DNA of 42,214 bases from Clostridium sp. CAG:964 (GCA_000435335.1 FR891344.1:98627-140840), one strand, 5' to 3'. Positions 24,927 through 33,833 are shown, numbered from the stretch's first letter. Notes: generated from the sequence alone by a model not told the origin. Made by a program: numbers and translations.

Positions 24927-26251
24927 ATAATACCTTGCATAGCTTTGTTTTGTCTGTGCTGAGCTATAGCGTTGTAATTCCGGGTGCGGCTATGTGCATT
25001 GTGCCTGTTGCAAAGTATCTTAAATTTTCTAAAAAGATTTTTATGCCTTTGCTGGCAGGACTGTTGGTTTTACTGTCTGTAGCAATGGCGTTAATTGACA
25101 GCCTGTTTCCGAAATTTGATGCAAATTACCTATTAGTACCTGTAATGCTGTTGCTGCTGGTTTTATATTTTCTTTTTGTGAATGTAGATAAAATTAAGCT
25201 GCTGTTTATTTTTTTATCAAACACAGCCTTACTGTCTTTTCCCGGGCTTATAAACCATTTTGTTGAAAGCCAAATAACCCCAAACGGACACCCTTATGAC
25301 AGCTCCGTTTGCGGCCTTTTTGTACAGCTGGCAATATCCACAGCTCTTGCGGTGTTATCCATTATAATTGCAAGCAAGCCACTGTGTTGGCTTATTGATA
25401 ATTTTAATGTTTACGCAATATGGTATATTGTATGCATTGTTCCGATAATTGTAACCGCAAATAATATTGTTATGATACCGGTTAATTATTCTACAATGAG
25501 TGTAGGCAGGGTTGCCGGAGTAGGGGCGTTTATGGTTAGCGTAGTGTTTTTGCTTTTTATGATGTTTCAGCTTGTATTTTATTTTACGGCAAAAACTATT
25601 GTTGAAAAAAATAAAGCTGAAAGGATTTCGCACATTTATAAAGCACAGGCCGAGCAGTATGAGGCTATGAAAAATTATATGGAATCAACCCGAAAATTGC
25701 GTCATGATTTTAAGCATACGGCAACAACTGCTATAGGGCTTGCTCGTGAAGGAAAAACAACCCAGCTTGTAGAATATTTAAACAGCTACAGTAAATTGCT
25801 GGACAACACAGGTAAACAATTTTTCTTTTGTAAAAATTCAGTTGTAAATGCAATTCTTGGTTATTATGCAGAGTTAGCTTTTCAGCATGATATAAAGACA
25901 GATTGGAGAGTGAATATGCCGGAGGTGCTTTCAATTGACGATGTTGTGCTTTCTGCAATAATCGGCAATGTTTTGGAAAACGCACTAGAGGGCTGTTTGA
26001 CTATATCCGAGGGTAAACGATATATAAAGCTGCAAATAGATGTTGAAGGCGGTTGTCAGCTTTACATTATAGTTGTAAACAATTTTGACGGTAAGGTGAA
26101 AAAGAGGGGAGATGTTTACCTTACCAACAAAGCAAACGGAAGCGGCTTAGGCATAATGTCGGTAAAGGTTATGGCTGAAAAATATAATGGTCAAGCTAGG
26201 TTTTCCCACATAGATAATGAATTTTATTCTGAAATTATGCTTGATTTTTAA
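24923..26251 (+). CDS. AgrC-like GHKL sensor histidine kinase
   Basis: The 442-residue protein has six or seven N-terminal membrane segments (to about residue 220) and then a short coiled linker. The phosphoacceptor region STRKLRHDFKH has His near 261. The GHKL ATPase domain shows the N box NVLENALEG and the G box GSGLGIMSVKVM. This layout is that of AgrC/ComD-type kinases that sense secreted peptides. The start codon overlaps the stop of the response regulator gene by ATGA, with AGGAGG inside the regulator end, so the pair is translationally coupled. The signal is unknown. Confidence 0.91.
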   Translation: MNNTLHSFVLSVLSYSVVIPGAAMCIVPVAKYLKFSKKIFMPLLAGLLVLLSVAMALIDSLFPKFDANYLLVPVMLLLLVLYFLFVNVDKIKLLFIFLSNTALLSFPGLINHFVESQITPNGHPYDSSVCGLFVQLAISTALAVLSIIIASKPLCWLIDNFNVYAIWYIVCIVPIIVTANNIVMIPVNYSTMSVGRVAGVGAFMVSVVFLLFMMFQLVFYFTAKTIVEKNKAERISHIYKAQAEQYEAMKNYMESTRKLRHDFKHTATTAIGLAREGKTTQLVEYLNSYSKLLDNTGKQFFFCKNSVVNAILGYYAELAFQHDIKTDWRVNMPEVLSIDDVVLSAIIGNVLENALEGCLTISEGKRYIKLQIDVEGGCQLYIIVVNNFDGKVKKRGDVYLTNKANGSGLGIMSVKVMAEKYNGQARFSHIDNEFYSEIMLDF

Positions 26252-26285
26252 CAACGGAATATTCCCAAAAGGTTACATATACAAT

Positions 26286-26340
26286 ATAAAGCACTGCCTG
26301 TGCAAATCTTCTAAGGATTTTTGCACAGGCAGTGCTTTTA
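26286..26340. terminator. Bidirectional terminator between kinase and HAD genes
   Basis: A long perfect stem (AAAGCACTGCCTGTGCAAA with its complement) has A/T runs on both sides and lies between two convergent genes. Confidence 0.9.
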
Positions 26341-26346
26341 TAAATT

Positions 26347-27138
26347 TTAAATAAGCTTGTGTATAATTTGTGCTACTCCGTTATCATTATTGCTGCTCGT
26401 AATTATATCAGCACACTGCTTTACTTCTTTTCTGGCGTTAGCCATTGCTATGCCTGTTCCGGCATACCTTATCAGACTTACATCGTTTAGCTCATCACCA
26501 AATGCAATAACCTCGCTTTTTTTAATATTAAGTGCTGTATTGAGCATATCCAGTGCCAATGCCTTTGAGGCCTTGATATTAAAAAACTCCAAAAACCACG
26601 GCTTTGAGGTACAGCAGCAAACGCTTTTTGACACAGTGCTTGACATCTCTTTTAAATATTTTGCAATTTTTTCCTCAGAGTCATGCCATAGCACCTTGGT
26701 AATAATTTTGTTTTCAAAATCCGCAAGGGAGTTGAATTTCTCAGGGGCTATACCGCTTATTTTGCTGTAGCTTAGGGTGTAGTCATTTATAACATTGCAG
26801 TATAGTTTATTGCTGCTCCAAATGCATATGTTGGTATCATATGCAATGCCACGGTTGATGATATAAAATGCGTCCTTTTTATCCATTGGGCAGTGGTAAA
26901 TAATTTCGTTGCTTTTTAGATTTATTATCATAGCACCGTTGTAGGCTATTGCATATGTGCTTAATTGTGCAAGGCGGCCGTATTTTGTGATGCCGTTTAC
27001 GGCACGACCGGTACACGGAACAAGAATTATCCCTTTGTTAGCTGCGTACTCAAGTGCCTCGTAATTGAAAAGGGAAATTTCTTTGTTGTCGTTTAGCAAA
27101 GTGCCGTCAAGGTCGATTGCAAGTAGTTTAAAATTCAT
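26347..27138 (-). CDS. Cof-type HAD hydrolase
   Basis: The 263-residue protein is a haloacid dehalogenase-superfamily phosphatase of the Cof/YidA type. Motif I is IDLDGTLL at residues 8-15, motif II is the CTGRA segment, and motif IV is AFGDELND near residue 216. A C2-type cap domain lies between. Such enzymes dephosphorylate sugar phosphates, flavin or PLP precursors with broad specificity, so the substrate cannot be named. ATG 27138 follows GGTGAG. It is co-directional with radA upstream, 73 bases apart. Confidence 0.88.
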   Translation of the reverse strand: MNFKLLAIDLDGTLLNDNKEISLFNYEALEYAANKGIILVPCTGRAVNGITKYGRLAQLSTYAIAYNGAMIINLKSNEIIYHCPMDKKDAFYIINRGIAYDTNICIWSSNKLYCNVINDYTLSYSKISGIAPEKFNSLADFENKIITKVLWHDSEEKIAKYLKEMSSTVSKSVCCCTSKPWFLEFFNIKASKALALDMLNTALNIKKSEVIAFGDELNDVSLIRYAGTGIAMANARKEVKQCADIITSSNNDNGVAQIIHKLI

Positions 27139-27211
27139 ATATAACTCACCAAATAAATATGTAAATATAACGCAGAAAGGCTTGGTTTAAATTGTTAAAG
27201 CTGTAAACAGC

Positions 27212-28606
27212 TTAGTCTTTTACCATTGCACCGAATGCCTCTCTGATATTTCTTACGCCAACCAGCTCTATGTTGTCCGGAAGCTGGCTCTGTTTAATAT
27301 TTTTTAAATTTTGATAAGGCAATACTATTTTTGTAAAGCCAAGTCTTGCAGATTCAGAAATTCTAGCCTGTGCCTGAGAAACACCCCTGATTTCACCCGC
27401 CAAACCTATTTCGCCAAACGCCAGTGCGTTTTCCGATATTGCGGTATCCTTTAAGCTGCTTATTAAAGACATTGCCACTGCCAAATCTACTGCCGGTTCA
27501 TCAAGCCTTAAACCGCCTACTACATTTATGTAGGTGTCTGCACTTGAGAAAAAATATCCGGCTCTTTTTTCCAGCACAGCCAAAATAAGACTCATTCTGT
27601 TATAGTCAAAGCCGGTGGACATTCTGCGTGGGTTTCCGTATCCTGAGCCGGTAACCAAGCCCTGTATTTCTGCAAGAATAGGTCTGGTACCCTCCATTGC
27701 ACAGGCAACACAGGTTCCCGAAACATTTCTAGGCCTGCCCGAAAGCAACATCATCGACGGGTTTTCTACTTCACTTAGACCGTCATTTGTCATTTGAAAC
27801 ACACCAATTTCGTTGGTAGAGCCATAACGGTTTTTAACTGCTCTTAGTATTCTGTAGGACATTTGCCTATCGCCCTCAAAATGAAGAACAGCGTCTACAA
27901 TATGCTCTAAAACCTTTGGGCCGGCTATAGCACCGTCCTTATTAACATGACCTACAATCATTACGGGAATTTCAAGTGCCTTTGCGGCACGCATTAAAAT
28001 ATTTGTACATTCTCTTACCTGGGTTACACTTCCCGGTGATGATGAAAGCTCTGTAAAATTCATTGTTTGTATTGAATCTATCATTACTAAGTCCGGCTTT
28101 TCGCTTTGGATTATTTGCGACACAATCTCAATATCTGTTTCGGTAACGACAAAAAGATTATCGCAGTCAACACCAAGTCGATTTGCTCTAAGCTTTATTT
28201 GCCTTTTTGATTCCTCACCGGATACATACAGAATTTTTAAATCATTTCCAAGTCTGCTGCAAACCTGTAAAAGAATTGTAGACTTACCTATACCGGGGTC
28301 ACCGCCAAGCAGTACCAAAGAGCCTTTTACTATGCCGCCGCCAAGCACACGGTCAAACTCCTTTAAACCTGTTTTGTAGCGTTCTTCGTTGGTTGTGTCA
28401 ATTTCTCTCATTGATATTGGGGGTGTGTACGAGTATGCTTTTTCCGCTTTTGATGTATATCCAAAAGAGGCAGCAGGCTTTGCTGTGTTTTTTAGCTCCT
28501 CCTGCATAGTGTTCCACTGACCGCAGCCCTGGCACTTGCCAACCCATTTTGATGACTCCCAGCCACATTCGGAGCAAACAAAAACACTTTTTACCTTTGA
28601 CGCCAT
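27212..28606 (-). CDS. radA: DNA repair protein RadA
   Basis: RadA (Sms) is a RecA-related branch-migration helicase acting in recombination and repair. The N-terminal C4 zinc finger (CSECG and CQGCG at residues 11-15 and 25-29) comes first. Next is Walker A GGDPGIGKST at about residues 91-100. The RadA-specific KNRYG motif follows (Tyr replaces the usual Phe of KNRFG), and then the Lon-like C-terminal domain with INVVGGLRLDEPAVDLAVA. It is 464 residues, full length. ATG 28606 follows AGGAAGTGA. Confidence 0.96.
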   Translation of the reverse strand: MASKVKSVFVCSECGWESSKWVGKCQGCGQWNTMQEELKNTAKPAASFGYTSKAEKAYSYTPPISMREIDTTNEERYKTGLKEFDRVLGGGIVKGSLVLLGGDPGIGKSTILLQVCSRLGNDLKILYVSGEESKRQIKLRANRLGVDCDNLFVVTETDIEIVSQIIQSEKPDLVMIDSIQTMNFTELSSSPGSVTQVRECTNILMRAAKALEIPVMIVGHVNKDGAIAGPKVLEHIVDAVLHFEGDRQMSYRILRAVKNRYGSTNEIGVFQMTNDGLSEVENPSMMLLSGRPRNVSGTCVACAMEGTRPILAEIQGLVTGSGYGNPRRMSTGFDYNRMSLILAVLEKRAGYFFSSADTYINVVGGLRLDEPAVDLAVAMSLISSLKDTAISENALAFGEIGLAGEIRGVSQAQARISESARLGFTKIVLPYQNLKNIKQSQLPDNIELVGVRNIREAFGAMVKD

Positions 28607-28691
28607 TTAATCACTTCCTATTTTATATAAACCGATTTATTATAATGCTCTGTAGTATTTACAGCAATTTATCTTGTTGCAATAGCTGTTA

Positions 28692-29069
28692 TCAAATATT
28701 ACCTATTGTTTTTAGCAGCTTTTCCTGCACTTTTTTGCTAAAGCTTTTAAAGACTAAATCATATGCCATATCTATCATAACCTTAAGTTCGTTGTCGGGG
28801 AAATTGTCTAAATACACAGTATTCCAATATGGCTGTTGTACAGGCGGGCAATGGTAGCCCCTAACGACTATACTCGGAAAGGCAGTTCTGTAAAACTCAC
28901 CCTCCTGTGGGGAACACTTTAATGTTATCATATACCTGTCACTTTTGGGGTAAAGCTGGGCAAATATTTTTCCGTTAAGCTTATAGCATATAGGTATATC
29001 ACCAAAAGGGTATTCTTCCGTTGTCATAGGCTTATCTATACAATATTTTTTTATTTCATCAACAGTCAT
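28692..29069 (-). CDS. MmcQ/YjbR-like DNA-binding family protein
   Basis: This is a small cytoplasmic protein of about 125 residues with the YjbR layout. An N-terminal helix (VDEIKKYC) leads to EEYPFGDIPICYKLNGKIFA, then the basic strand YMITLKCSPQEG and the PPVQQPYWNTVYLD segment. The family has a double-wing fold and is often called DNA-binding, but a cellular function is not established. I chose ATG 29069, which has TTGGAG upstream. An in-frame TTG-type start at 29093 would add eight residues. It lies 30 bases after the Nudix gene and is probably co-transcribed with it. Confidence 0.78.
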   Translation of the reverse strand: MTVDEIKKYCIDKPMTTEEYPFGDIPICYKLNGKIFAQLYPKSDRYMITLKCSPQEGEFYRTAFPSIVVRGYHCPPVQQPYWNTVYLDNFPDNELKVMIDMAYDLVFKSFSKKVQEKLLKTIGNI

Positions 29070-29099
29070 TATAAACTCCAATTTAGTAATCAAATTTAA

Positions 29100-29558
29100 T
29101 TATTTCAACGAATATTTCCATTCACCGTTTTCAACGGTATAATAGTGAAATTCGTTTATATCGTCCTCTAAAAATACCCGAAGCATATCAGCCATACCGT
29201 CTGCAAGCCTTTCACTCTTTATTATATCTTTTAGCGACATCCATTTTACTTCACCCTCCGCTGAGGATTTAACACTGCCGCTAAAACAGTTAGTTTTATA
29301 AAAGACAACAAGATATCTTGTGCCGTCGCTTCTTTCCCAGTCCTTTGTACCGCATATTCTCAGCTTTTCTACAGTAAGACCTGTTTCCTCGTACACCTCA
29401 CGAATTACAGAGTCTACAAATGACTCGCCCTTTTCTATATGACCTCCCGGGAATGTAATGCCGCCCCAGTTTTTATCAACCTTATCCTGCACCAAAACAT
29501 TTCCGTTATCATCGTACACCATACACATATTAGTTAGTGTTACAACCTCTGCTCTCAT
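29100..29558 (-). CDS. Nudix hydrolase (MutT-like)
   Basis: The 152-residue protein contains a complete Nudix box, from GGHIEKGESF through REVYEETGL at about residues 38-60, which binds Mg and positions the pyrophosphate. It also has the MutT-like WGGITFPGGH lead-in. Members hydrolyse 8-oxo-dGTP or other nucleoside diphosphate derivatives; the substrate is not decidable here. ATG 29558 follows AAGGAGC. It forms a small minus-strand cluster with the GNAT gene upstream (42 bases) and the YjbR-like gene downstream. Confidence 0.92.
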   Translation of the reverse strand: MRAEVVTLTNMCMVYDDNGNVLVQDKVDKNWGGITFPGGHIEKGESFVDSVIREVYEETGLTVEKLRICGTKDWERSDGTRYLVVFYKTNCFSGSVKSSAEGEVKWMSLKDIIKSERLADGMADMLRVFLEDDINEFHYYTVENGEWKYSLK

Positions 29559-29600
29559 AACAGCTCCTTAGATTCATTAATTATTAAAATAGATTTATGC

Positions 29601-30044
29601 TCAAGCATAATTAAAGCCACTAATAAATGCGGTTTTATCAGCACTGTTGTAACCTGCATTTTCATAAAAATCCAATGTCTTTTGCTCTTTTGAACCTGTT
29701 AAGAGCATCATTTTATAGCAATTCTGATTTTTCGCAATTTCTCTTGCATAGTTTAAACATTCTGTAGCATATCCTTTTCCTCTGCATTCTAAGTGAGTTA
29801 CTACATTTTCAACAAAAGCATACGGACGGACATTCCGTGTTAAATTTGGGATTATAACACAAACACAAGAAGAGACAATTCTCCCATCAACTACATTAAC
29901 AATTGTGTGGTGGTTTTTATCACTTATTATTTCATTCCAAACATTTTGTAAATGCTGTGACTGTTCAGGAATATCTTTTTCGTGTAAAAACAAATATAAA
30001 TGCAACAGTTCGTCTAAGTCTTTTTTAACAGCTTCTCTTACCAT
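29601..30044 (-). CDS. GNAT-family N-acetyltransferase
   Basis: The 147-residue protein has the GNAT fold with the acetyl-CoA pyrophosphate-binding motif ECRGKGYATECLNYA at about residues 91-105. The preceding strand is AFVENVVTH and the C-terminal strand is MLLTGSKEQKTLDFYENAGY. Whether it modifies a small molecule, a peptide or an antibiotic is unknown. ATG 30044 has a modest AGGGAT ribosome site. It leads the three-gene minus-strand cluster with Nudix and YjbR-like genes. Confidence 0.9.
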   Translation of the reverse strand: MVREAVKKDLDELLHLYLFLHEKDIPEQSQHLQNVWNEIISDKNHHTIVNVVDGRIVSSCVCVIIPNLTRNVRPYAFVENVVTHLECRGKGYATECLNYAREIAKNQNCYKMMLLTGSKEQKTLDFYENAGYNSADKTAFISGFNYA

Positions 30045-30437
30045 ATTTATCCCTGATTTTTTACCGGAAAACTATATTATATCCATAATGCTTTATAACA
30101 ATGAAAGCAGGTTATATATAGTTATAAAATTCCGCATAATGTGATTTATGTATCTTACGGTTTTTATTTTATCATACTCAAATTGTAATTGCTACAAATT
30201 TTGTGAAATAATTAAATACTTAATACAGAAAAACGCCTGCATTATGTAAAAACGCAGGCGTTTATTTTTGACGCTTTTTTAAATATGTACTTTAGCTTGC
30301 CGACAGGAATTATACTAATCAGCTTGTTATTAAAATAATGACCTGTGCAGGGAGAAAAAATGGACAGTCTAAAATAAATAAAAAAAGTAAATATCAGTAT
30401 TATTTTAACCCTTTTTGAATATAAATTACCGTATTGG
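30045..30437. other. Intergenic region around the abrB-like terminator
   Basis: About 390 bases with no supported gene. It contains the AAACGCCTGC / GCAGGCGTTT hairpin described separately. The remaining sequence is AT-rich and holds only a short minus-strand frame without a ribosome site. Confidence 0.5.
30228..30268 (-). terminator. Terminator of the AbrB-like gene (possibly bidirectional)
   Basis: AAACGCCTGC pairs with GCAGGCGTTT, with T-runs on both strands. On the minus strand it lies about 170 bases after the AbrB-like stop. Confidence 0.75.
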
Positions 30438-30704
30438 TTAGAGCATTTCACTCATCTCTTTTAAGCAATTCTTGCAAATTATATTGTCTCTAAAAACCGT
30501 TAAATCGTGTATATTGTTACAGAAAATACAGCCGGGCTTGTATTTCCTCATTAAAATTCCTTCGTCCATCATAATTAATTCAACCGGTTCGTTTTTTTCC
30601 ATATTGTAGGTTTTTCTCATTAAGGATGGTACAACAATTCTGCCAAGGCTGTCAATAGTGCAAACTTGCCCCATTTTTCCGTTTTTCTTTTTTGTTTGTG
30701 ACAT
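30438..30704 (-). CDS. AbrB/SpoVT-like transcriptional regulator with C-terminal zinc ribbon
   Basis: The 88-residue protein has an AbrB swapped-hairpin DNA-binding domain (QVCTIDSLGRIVVPSLMRK at about residues 13-31, then EPVELIMMDEGILMRKY). It is followed by a short C-terminal segment with CIFCNN and CKNC, a probable four-Cys zinc site. AbrB-type proteins control transition-state and sporulation genes in Firmicutes. It is divergent from spmA-spmB-sigK, which makes a link to sporulation plausible but unproven. ATG 30704 follows AAAGGAGCG. Confidence 0.87.
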   Translation of the reverse strand: MSQTKKKNGKMGQVCTIDSLGRIVVPSLMRKTYNMEKNEPVELIMMDEGILMRKYKPGCIFCNNIHDLTVFRDNIICKNCLKEMSEML

Positions 30705-30823
30705 AATAGGAACGCTCCTTTACTTTGATTTACTATGTTTATTTTACCAATTATTGGTTATTTTGTCAATGAGATACCAAAAAATATTTATCCTGTCTAA
30801 TAATTAATATTGGGTGTTATTTT

Positions 30824-31393
30824 ATGATGAATTTTGTTTGGGCTATACTTACATTAATTGCAATACTTTTCGGTGTTTTGCTGGGTAACGGCGACTTAGT
30901 TGCCGCCTCTGTGCTAAGTGGGGGAGAAGCTGCTGTAAAGCTGCTGCTTACATTGGCAGGTACTATAAGCGTCTGGAGTGGCATTATGGCTATAGCGGAT
31001 AACTGTGGTATTACAAACGGTTTAAGTATATTGTTTAAACCCGTACTTAAATTTTTGTTTCCCGACCACAAAAATAATAAAGAAGCTATGAATGCCATAA
31101 GCACAAATATTACTGCCAATCTTATCGGTTTGGGCAATGCCGCCACTCCGGCAGGACTAAAGGCGGTGGCAGCTATGCACAATGGGGGAGATACGGCTAA
31201 CCGTGGTATGTCAGTTTTTGTTGTTATGAATACTTCATCAATACAGCTTGTTCCTACTACAATAGCAGCACTAAGGCTGTCAAACGGAAGCAGCTCACCC
31301 ATGGAAATAGCACCTTGTATTTGGATTTCTTCGGTTGCTGCGTTAGCTGTAGGAATTATGGCAACAAAAATATGCACTGGATTTACAAGGTGA
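30824..31393 (+). CDS. spmA: Spore maturation protein A
   Basis: SpmA and SpmB are membrane proteins needed for full dehydration of the spore core. The 189-residue protein is hydrophobic with several membrane segments and the conserved SVWSGIMAIADNCG, NLIGLGNAATPAGLKAV and VVMNTSSIQLVPTT motifs of the nucleoside-recognition (Gate) family. ATG 30824 and ATG 30827 are equally possible starts. The start of spmB follows the stop by four bases, so they are one operon. Confidence 0.94.
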   Translation: MMNFVWAILTLIAILFGVLLGNGDLVAASVLSGGEAAVKLLLTLAGTISVWSGIMAIADNCGITNGLSILFKPVLKFLFPDHKNNKEAMNAISTNITANLIGLGNAATPAGLKAVAAMHNGGDTANRGMSVFVVMNTSSIQLVPTTIAALRLSNGSSSPMEIAPCIWISSVAALAVGIMATKICTGFTR

Positions 31394-31397
31394 TTTT

Positions 31398-31919
31398 ATG
31401 GAGTATATTGCGTCAATATCGGTTGTGGTTATAATTGCCGCTATAATACTTACCGGCCTTATTAAAAAGCAAGAGGTATTTATGCTTTTTACTGCCGGTG
31501 CACTGGAGGGATTAAAAACAACCTTAAGCATAGCTCCGTCAATTATCGGTTTGGTTATGATGGTAACAATGCTTGAAAGCAGCGGCTTGTTTATGTGGCT
31601 GGCAAAGGTATTGGAGCCTGTGTGCAGTGCTGTGGGATTTCCGCCGGAGGTTATACCAATGGCTCTTATAAGACCTGTAAGCGGAAGCGGAGCTTTGGCA
31701 GTTCTTGACAACATACTTGCACAAAATGGGGCAGACAGCTTTGCCGGCAGGGTGGCAAGCGTGGTTATGGGCTCAACAGAAACCACATTTTACACTGTTG
31801 CAATGTATTTTGGCAGTGTAAATATAACCAAAACCGGTTGCACAGTGCCTTGCGCATTACTTGCAGATTTTACGGGGCTGGTTGTTTCGGTGGCAACAGT
31901 TTCGCTATTCTTTTGTTGA
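31398..31919 (+). CDS. spmB: Spore maturation protein B
   Basis: This 173-residue membrane protein is the partner of SpmA. It has GALEGLKTTLSIAPSIIGL, the PEVIPMALIRPVSGSGAL segment and MGSTETTFYTVAMYFGSV, all typical of SpmB. It starts at ATG 31398 after AAGGTGA, four bases after spmA. In Bacillus the pair is involved in spore core dehydration and heat resistance. sigK follows 45 bases later on the same strand. Confidence 0.95.
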   Translation: MEYIASISVVVIIAAIILTGLIKKQEVFMLFTAGALEGLKTTLSIAPSIIGLVMMVTMLESSGLFMWLAKVLEPVCSAVGFPPEVIPMALIRPVSGSGALAVLDNILAQNGADSFAGRVASVVMGSTETTFYTVAMYFGSVNITKTGCTVPCALLADFTGLVVSVATVSLFFC

Positions 31920-31964
31920 GTAAGTACCGCTGTATGAATTTTACCAAGACAGGGAGAGGTTAGA

Positions 31965-32645
31965 GTGCTTTTTGAAATATTAAACGGTATGTATATGTTT
32001 TTTATACTTCACCTAACATCGGGAAATGTGTATCCAAAGCCATTGTCAGCCGCAGACGAAAAAAAATATCTGGCAAGAGTGGCACAGGGTGACAAAGAGG
32101 CAAGAAATATTTTAGTAGAGCATAACTTGCGTTTAGTTGCACATATAGTAAAAAAATATTATACAGGCACCAATGATTATGATGACCTGCTTTCGGTAGG
32201 CGTGGTAGGATTAATAAAGGCGATTAATACCTTTGACGCAGCTAAAACTCGCCGTTTAAGCTCGTATGCCTCAATATGTATCCAAAATGAAATATTGATG
32301 ATGTTTAGAAATAATAAGAAGACACAGCAGGAAATTTCACTTAGTGAATCGGTAGACAGCGACAAAGACGGAAATAATTTGGTACTAATGGATGTAATAG
32401 CGGTAGATGATGATATTGTTGAAAGGATAGATACCAAGTTTAAGAGCGAAAAACTGCAGCAGTATATAAATGAAGAATTGGACGAAAGAGAAAAAACAGT
32501 AATAGAATTAAGATACGGACTAAACGGTCATAAGGAAAAAACCCAAAGGGAAATAGCTGCAATGCTGAATATATCACGCTCATACATATCAAGAATCGAA
32601 ACAAAGGCCTTAAAAAAATTACGGCAGAGATACGACAAGGGCTAA
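31965..32645 (+). CDS. sigK: Sporulation sigma factor SigK, uninterrupted
   Basis: SigK directs late mother-cell transcription during sporulation. The 226-residue protein starts with a short hydrophobic region (FEILNGMYMFFILHLTSG), which looks like a pro-sequence, before YPKPLSAADEKKYL. Region 2 is ARNILVEHNLRLVAHIVKKYY through DDLLSVGVVGLIKAINTFD and CIQNEILMMFRNNKK. Region 4 is REKTVIELRYGLNGH plus the helix-turn-helix QREIAAMLNISRSYISRIE. The start is GTG 31965 with GGGAGAGG. The gene is intact, not split by a skin-type element, although phage-like sequence begins about 380 bases downstream. SigE is the alternative, but AHIVKKY fits SigK better. Confidence 0.88.
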   Translation: MLFEILNGMYMFFILHLTSGNVYPKPLSAADEKKYLARVAQGDKEARNILVEHNLRLVAHIVKKYYTGTNDYDDLLSVGVVGLIKAINTFDAAKTRRLSSYASICIQNEILMMFRNNKKTQQEISLSESVDSDKDGNNLVLMDVIAVDDDIVERIDTKFKSEKLQQYINEELDEREKTVIELRYGLNGHKEKTQREIAAMLNISRSYISRIETKALKKLRQRYDKG

Positions 32646-32686
32646 AATTATACAGAATGTAATATTACATTCTGTATAATTTTTAC
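32645..32686 (+). terminator. Terminator of the spmAB-sigK unit
   Basis: AAATTATACAGAATGTAA pairs perfectly with TTACATTCTGTATAATTT and is followed by T residues, right at the sigK stop. Confidence 0.9.
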
Positions 32687-33027
32687 TGCTTTGCAATAAA
32701 ACGAAGACGACATAAAAAGTAAATCAAAGCGGCACTGCTTTGCAAAGAATATGCATAAATATTCATACTCTAAAAATTGCGGTTATGCACAGTATTCAAA
32801 ATGAATAAATATACACAACTTCTTTTTTTAAAATTATTGGCAATTGAATAATATGCAAATCATAATTATAGCCGTATTTATTGACAATAACCGCTATAAA
32901 AACACTTGTTATCAACGGATTTAATCACTTGTTAGTAGTCAAACAGAGCGGTTTTAAACATTTTTTTAGACTTGTTGACATTTCAGATGTTGAATGTTTA
33001 ATATTTATTCACATTTATAATTTATGA
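32687..33027. other. AT-rich region between sigK and the phage remnant
   Basis: About 340 bases with no gene. The CACTTGTTA sequence occurs twice (near 32904 and 32926). AACCGCT (near 32889) and AGCGGTT (near 32948) form a distant inverted repeat. It may contain the left junction of the phage remnant, but no attachment site could be proven. Confidence 0.45.
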
Positions 33028-33687
33028 AATTTTTATTATGCAGTACATAAAATTTCAGATGGAAGTTCAAACAGCGATAAAATTTCAAAAATTGCAGATA
33101 ATAAACTTGATAATACAAAGCAAAGTGGTATAATAGAATTTGAAAAGGGTGTTACAAAAGAAGTTCAGGAAATTTTTAATAACGAGCTTGAAAATATGCA
33201 AAAGAAATTCGGTAAAGTAACAACCGTTTCAAGAGTTGGCATACTAAATTCTAAAAATTCAACAGACTATGGTGTGTTTTATGATAATTCCGGAGAACTT
33301 TTATTAAAGTTTGCGAATAAGAAAAATGCTTTGTCTGAACACGCACAAAAAGCACAAGAAATGAAGAAATCGGGTGAATGGTCATCATCGCACCCGTTGC
33401 ATATTTTCAGACACGAATTAGGTCACAAATACTATTACGACAGTATTAAAAATCTTGCAAAAGTCAAAAATATCGAGTATAATAGAGCAAAGGATATTAT
33501 TGATGAAAAGATTTTGTCTTATATTCAAGGCAAGGAAATTGGTAGTGATTTGAGAAAATCTATATCAGACTATGCTCGTTTAGGGTATAAAGAGCACAAC
33601 TATACTGAGATAGTGGCAGAATCTTTTACTGTTCCTGAAAACGAGTATGCTAATAATTTAATAAAGTTAGTAGGTGAAGAGTTATGA
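33028..33687 (+). pseudogene. Phage minor head/structural protein fragment with HELGH zincin motif, 5' truncated
   Basis: The frame is open from 33028 (after a TGA at 33025) to the stop at 33687 but has no start codon before ATG 33196. Residues encoded before that ATG (KISDGSSNSDKIS, EFEKGVTKEVQEIFNNELEN) continue the same protein, so the 5' end seems to be missing. From ATG 33196 (163 residues) the motif FRHELGHKYYYDS at residues 71-83 is a HExxH-type zinc site. A downstream Glu in YTEIVAESF may be the third ligand. Similar domains occur at the C-terminus of phage minor head proteins. It could be a remnant or a still-translated small metalloprotein. Confidence 0.6.
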
Positions 33688-33833
33688 TGATAATTCCAAC
33701 AGAGGAAGAAATGAAACTTTGTGATATACTTGATTCAGTAGAGGCTACCAAAGAAGAAAAGAAAAAGGCACAGGATAGACTGTTAATAATCGGAAAAGAA
33801 AAAATGAAAAATAATCCGTTTCATCAAGATTAA
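33684..33833 (+). CDS. Small 49-residue protein coupled to the HELGH gene
   Basis: ATG 33684 overlaps the stop codon of the preceding gene (ATGA), with TAGGTGAAGAG as ribosome site, giving a 49-residue acidic/lysine-rich product (MMIIPTEEEMKLCDILDSVE at the start, ending NNPFHQD). It is predicted to be helical and soluble. No family is recognised. Such coupling is typical of phage morphogenesis genes. The gene is too short for standard minimum-length calls. Confidence 0.6.
   Translation: MMIIPTEEEMKLCDILDSVEATKEEKKKAQDRLLIIGKEKMKNNPFHQD

Noticed and set aside
30817..31786. Long minus-strand frames opposite spmA and spmB
   Set aside because: They mirror codon bias of two well-identified genes, and spmA/spmB motifs are clear on the plus strand.
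32645..33027. Phage attachment-site repeats next to sigK
   Set aside because: Only short repeats (CACTTGTTA twice) were found. No matching repeat bounds the remnant on the right, so no attachment site is claimed.
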